39,560 nt of DNA, taken from NCBI GenBank assembly GCA_903854215.1, contig CAINVT010000033.1, positions 1 to 39,560 of the forward strand, in the 5' to 3' direction. The DNA comes from an uncultured bacterium. GTDB lineage: Bacteria; Patescibacteriota; Minisyncoccia; Phycocordibacterales; UBA2100. A program made the translations under genes and the position numbers. This document shows, one piece after another, positions 39,027-39,560 of this stretch (position 1 is its first letter; every line of letters begins with the position of its first letter). The notes under the pieces are model-generated. The model saw only the letters and a program-made list of their open reading frames with translations. It searched no databases and was not told the DNA's origin.

Positions 39027-39560
39027 ATGAACACTCCAAACAACCTAGGGAGTGCCGGCACGCCGGCTCCCGGTGGACGACCGCAACAACGCCGTCCGCA
39101 AAATCAACGTCCTCCGCAACGATCAAACGTACCGGGTCATGGCCCGAACAATGCGACCGTGCCGAATGGCCCGCGTTCTAATACGGGAAGCAGACCGTTT
39201 CGTCGCGGACGACCGCTCTCGCAACAACCCGCGCGTCCTATGAAGCCGCGCGGCGGCAGACCGACACATGCCACCCCGACTGATCTCGGCCGCGTATCGA
39301 CCGCGACAAAGATTCCGCCGCCGGCAGAAGGCGTCGTACGTATTATTCCCTTAGGCGGTGTCGAAGAGATCGGCCGCAACATGACCGCGGTCGAGTTCGG
39401 CAACGATATTTTCATTCTCGATTGCGGATTCGCCTTTTCTGAGGACGACACGCCGGGTATCGATTACATCTTGCCCAATACCGGATATCTCGAAGAGCGT
39501 CGCGACAAGATCCGCGGACTTCTCATCTCGCACGGTCACCTCGATCATATCGGCGGTATT
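39027..39560 (+). CDS. rnj: Ribonuclease J, N-terminal part (runs off the window)
   Basis: 178 codons, partial at the 3' edge. Residues 1-98 are a low-complexity Pro/Gln/Arg/Gly/Asn-rich extension (for example GGRPQQRRPQNQRPPQ) not found in the Bacillus enzymes. The beta-CASP metallo-beta-lactamase core starts at VVRIIPLGGVEEIGRNMTAV, continues with ILDCGFAF and DYILPNTGYL, and reaches SHGHLDHIGG, the HxHxDH metal site. Known RNase J acts as a 5'-to-3' exonuclease and endonuclease in mRNA decay and rRNA maturation. The basic extension may bind RNA or the ribosome (inference). GGATC/GATCC forms a small hairpin in the leader at about 38990-39003. Confidence 0.93.
   Translation, partial: MNTPNNLGSAGTPAPGGRPQQRRPQNQRPPQRSNVPGHGPNNATVPNGPRSNTGSRPFRRGRPLSQQPARPMKPRGGRPTHATPTDLGRVSTATKIPPPAEGVVRIIPLGGVEEIGRNMTAVEFGNDIFILDCGFAFSEDDTPGIDYILPNTGYLEERRDKIRGLLISHGHLDHIGGI

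Noticed and set aside
1-39560. CRISPR array, or UGA recoding to Gly as in Gracilibacteria
   Set aside because: No regularly spaced identical repeats were seen, and several genes end properly at TGA, with no in-frame TGA needed inside conserved genes.

Overview
The window looks like a chromosomal segment of a Candidate Phyla Radiation (Patescibacteria/Parcubacteria-type) bacterium. This is an inference. It rests on about 50% GC, many small membrane or secreted hypotheticals, Ser/Thr/Ala/Pro-rich anchored proteins, Ig-like domains with a SWTS-x-N-A-x-x-C signature, genes preceded only by a -10 box, and a very large lipoprotein next to ordinary housekeeping genes. Genes end normally at TGA (for example the 53-aa ORF upstream of traX and the flavin reductase), so there is no sign of UGA recoding.

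Layout. 1-2.4 kb: a secreted coiled-coil lytic transglycosylase, tRNA-Gly(CCC), a block of nested inverted repeats, a DivIC/FtsB-like protein and a tiny membrane protein. 2.4-7.7 kb: lepA (EF4) carrying an in-frame palindromic insertion, a DKNYY-type protein, a RelE/ParE toxin with its antitoxin, murJ, and the RNase P RNA with a recognisable promoter and terminator. 7.7-13.8 kb: TraX-like and DUF1761 membrane proteins, a MliC-domain protein, a GH13 glycosidase, a DUF4239-like membrane protein, and a PhaC-like hydrolase with an intact Cys-Asp-His triad. 14-16.9 kb: three small proteins, a flavin reductase-like protein, a helical hypothetical, and an alkyltransferase-like (ATL) protein that lacks the acceptor cysteine.

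16.9-19.6 kb is accessory. Two AT-rich hypotheticals, a Cys-motif protein and a small membrane ORF are separated by three direct repeats of about 55-80 bp. Each repeat carries, or abuts, the acceptor/T-arm end of tRNA-Ser(GGA). A LAGLIDADG endonuclease remnant sits immediately 5' of that tRNA. 19.6-22 kb is a LemA / coiled-coil / HtpX / membrane-protein operon.

22-34.4 kb is a single 4137-codon gene for a putative lipoprotein. It has a Cys-rich head, six degenerate repeats of roughly 90-120 residues, a possible ADP-ribosyltransferase-like domain, a phage-muramidase-like NFGNIR domain, an unrecognised C-proximal domain and two Ig-like domains, all joined by Pro/Ala/Thr/Ser linkers. 34.5-39.56 kb returns to core genes: groEL and groES, with a CTAG heptad repeat between them and a sigma70-type promoter, then secG, a membrane-anchored peptide-binding protein, and the 5' part of an RNase J gene that runs off the window.

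Envelope functions dominate: peptidoglycan remodelling and lipid II export, the divisome, membrane proteolysis, Sec export and surface display. Several genes have a -10 hexamer only 6-8 nt before the ATG, which suggests that leaderless mRNAs are common in this genome.
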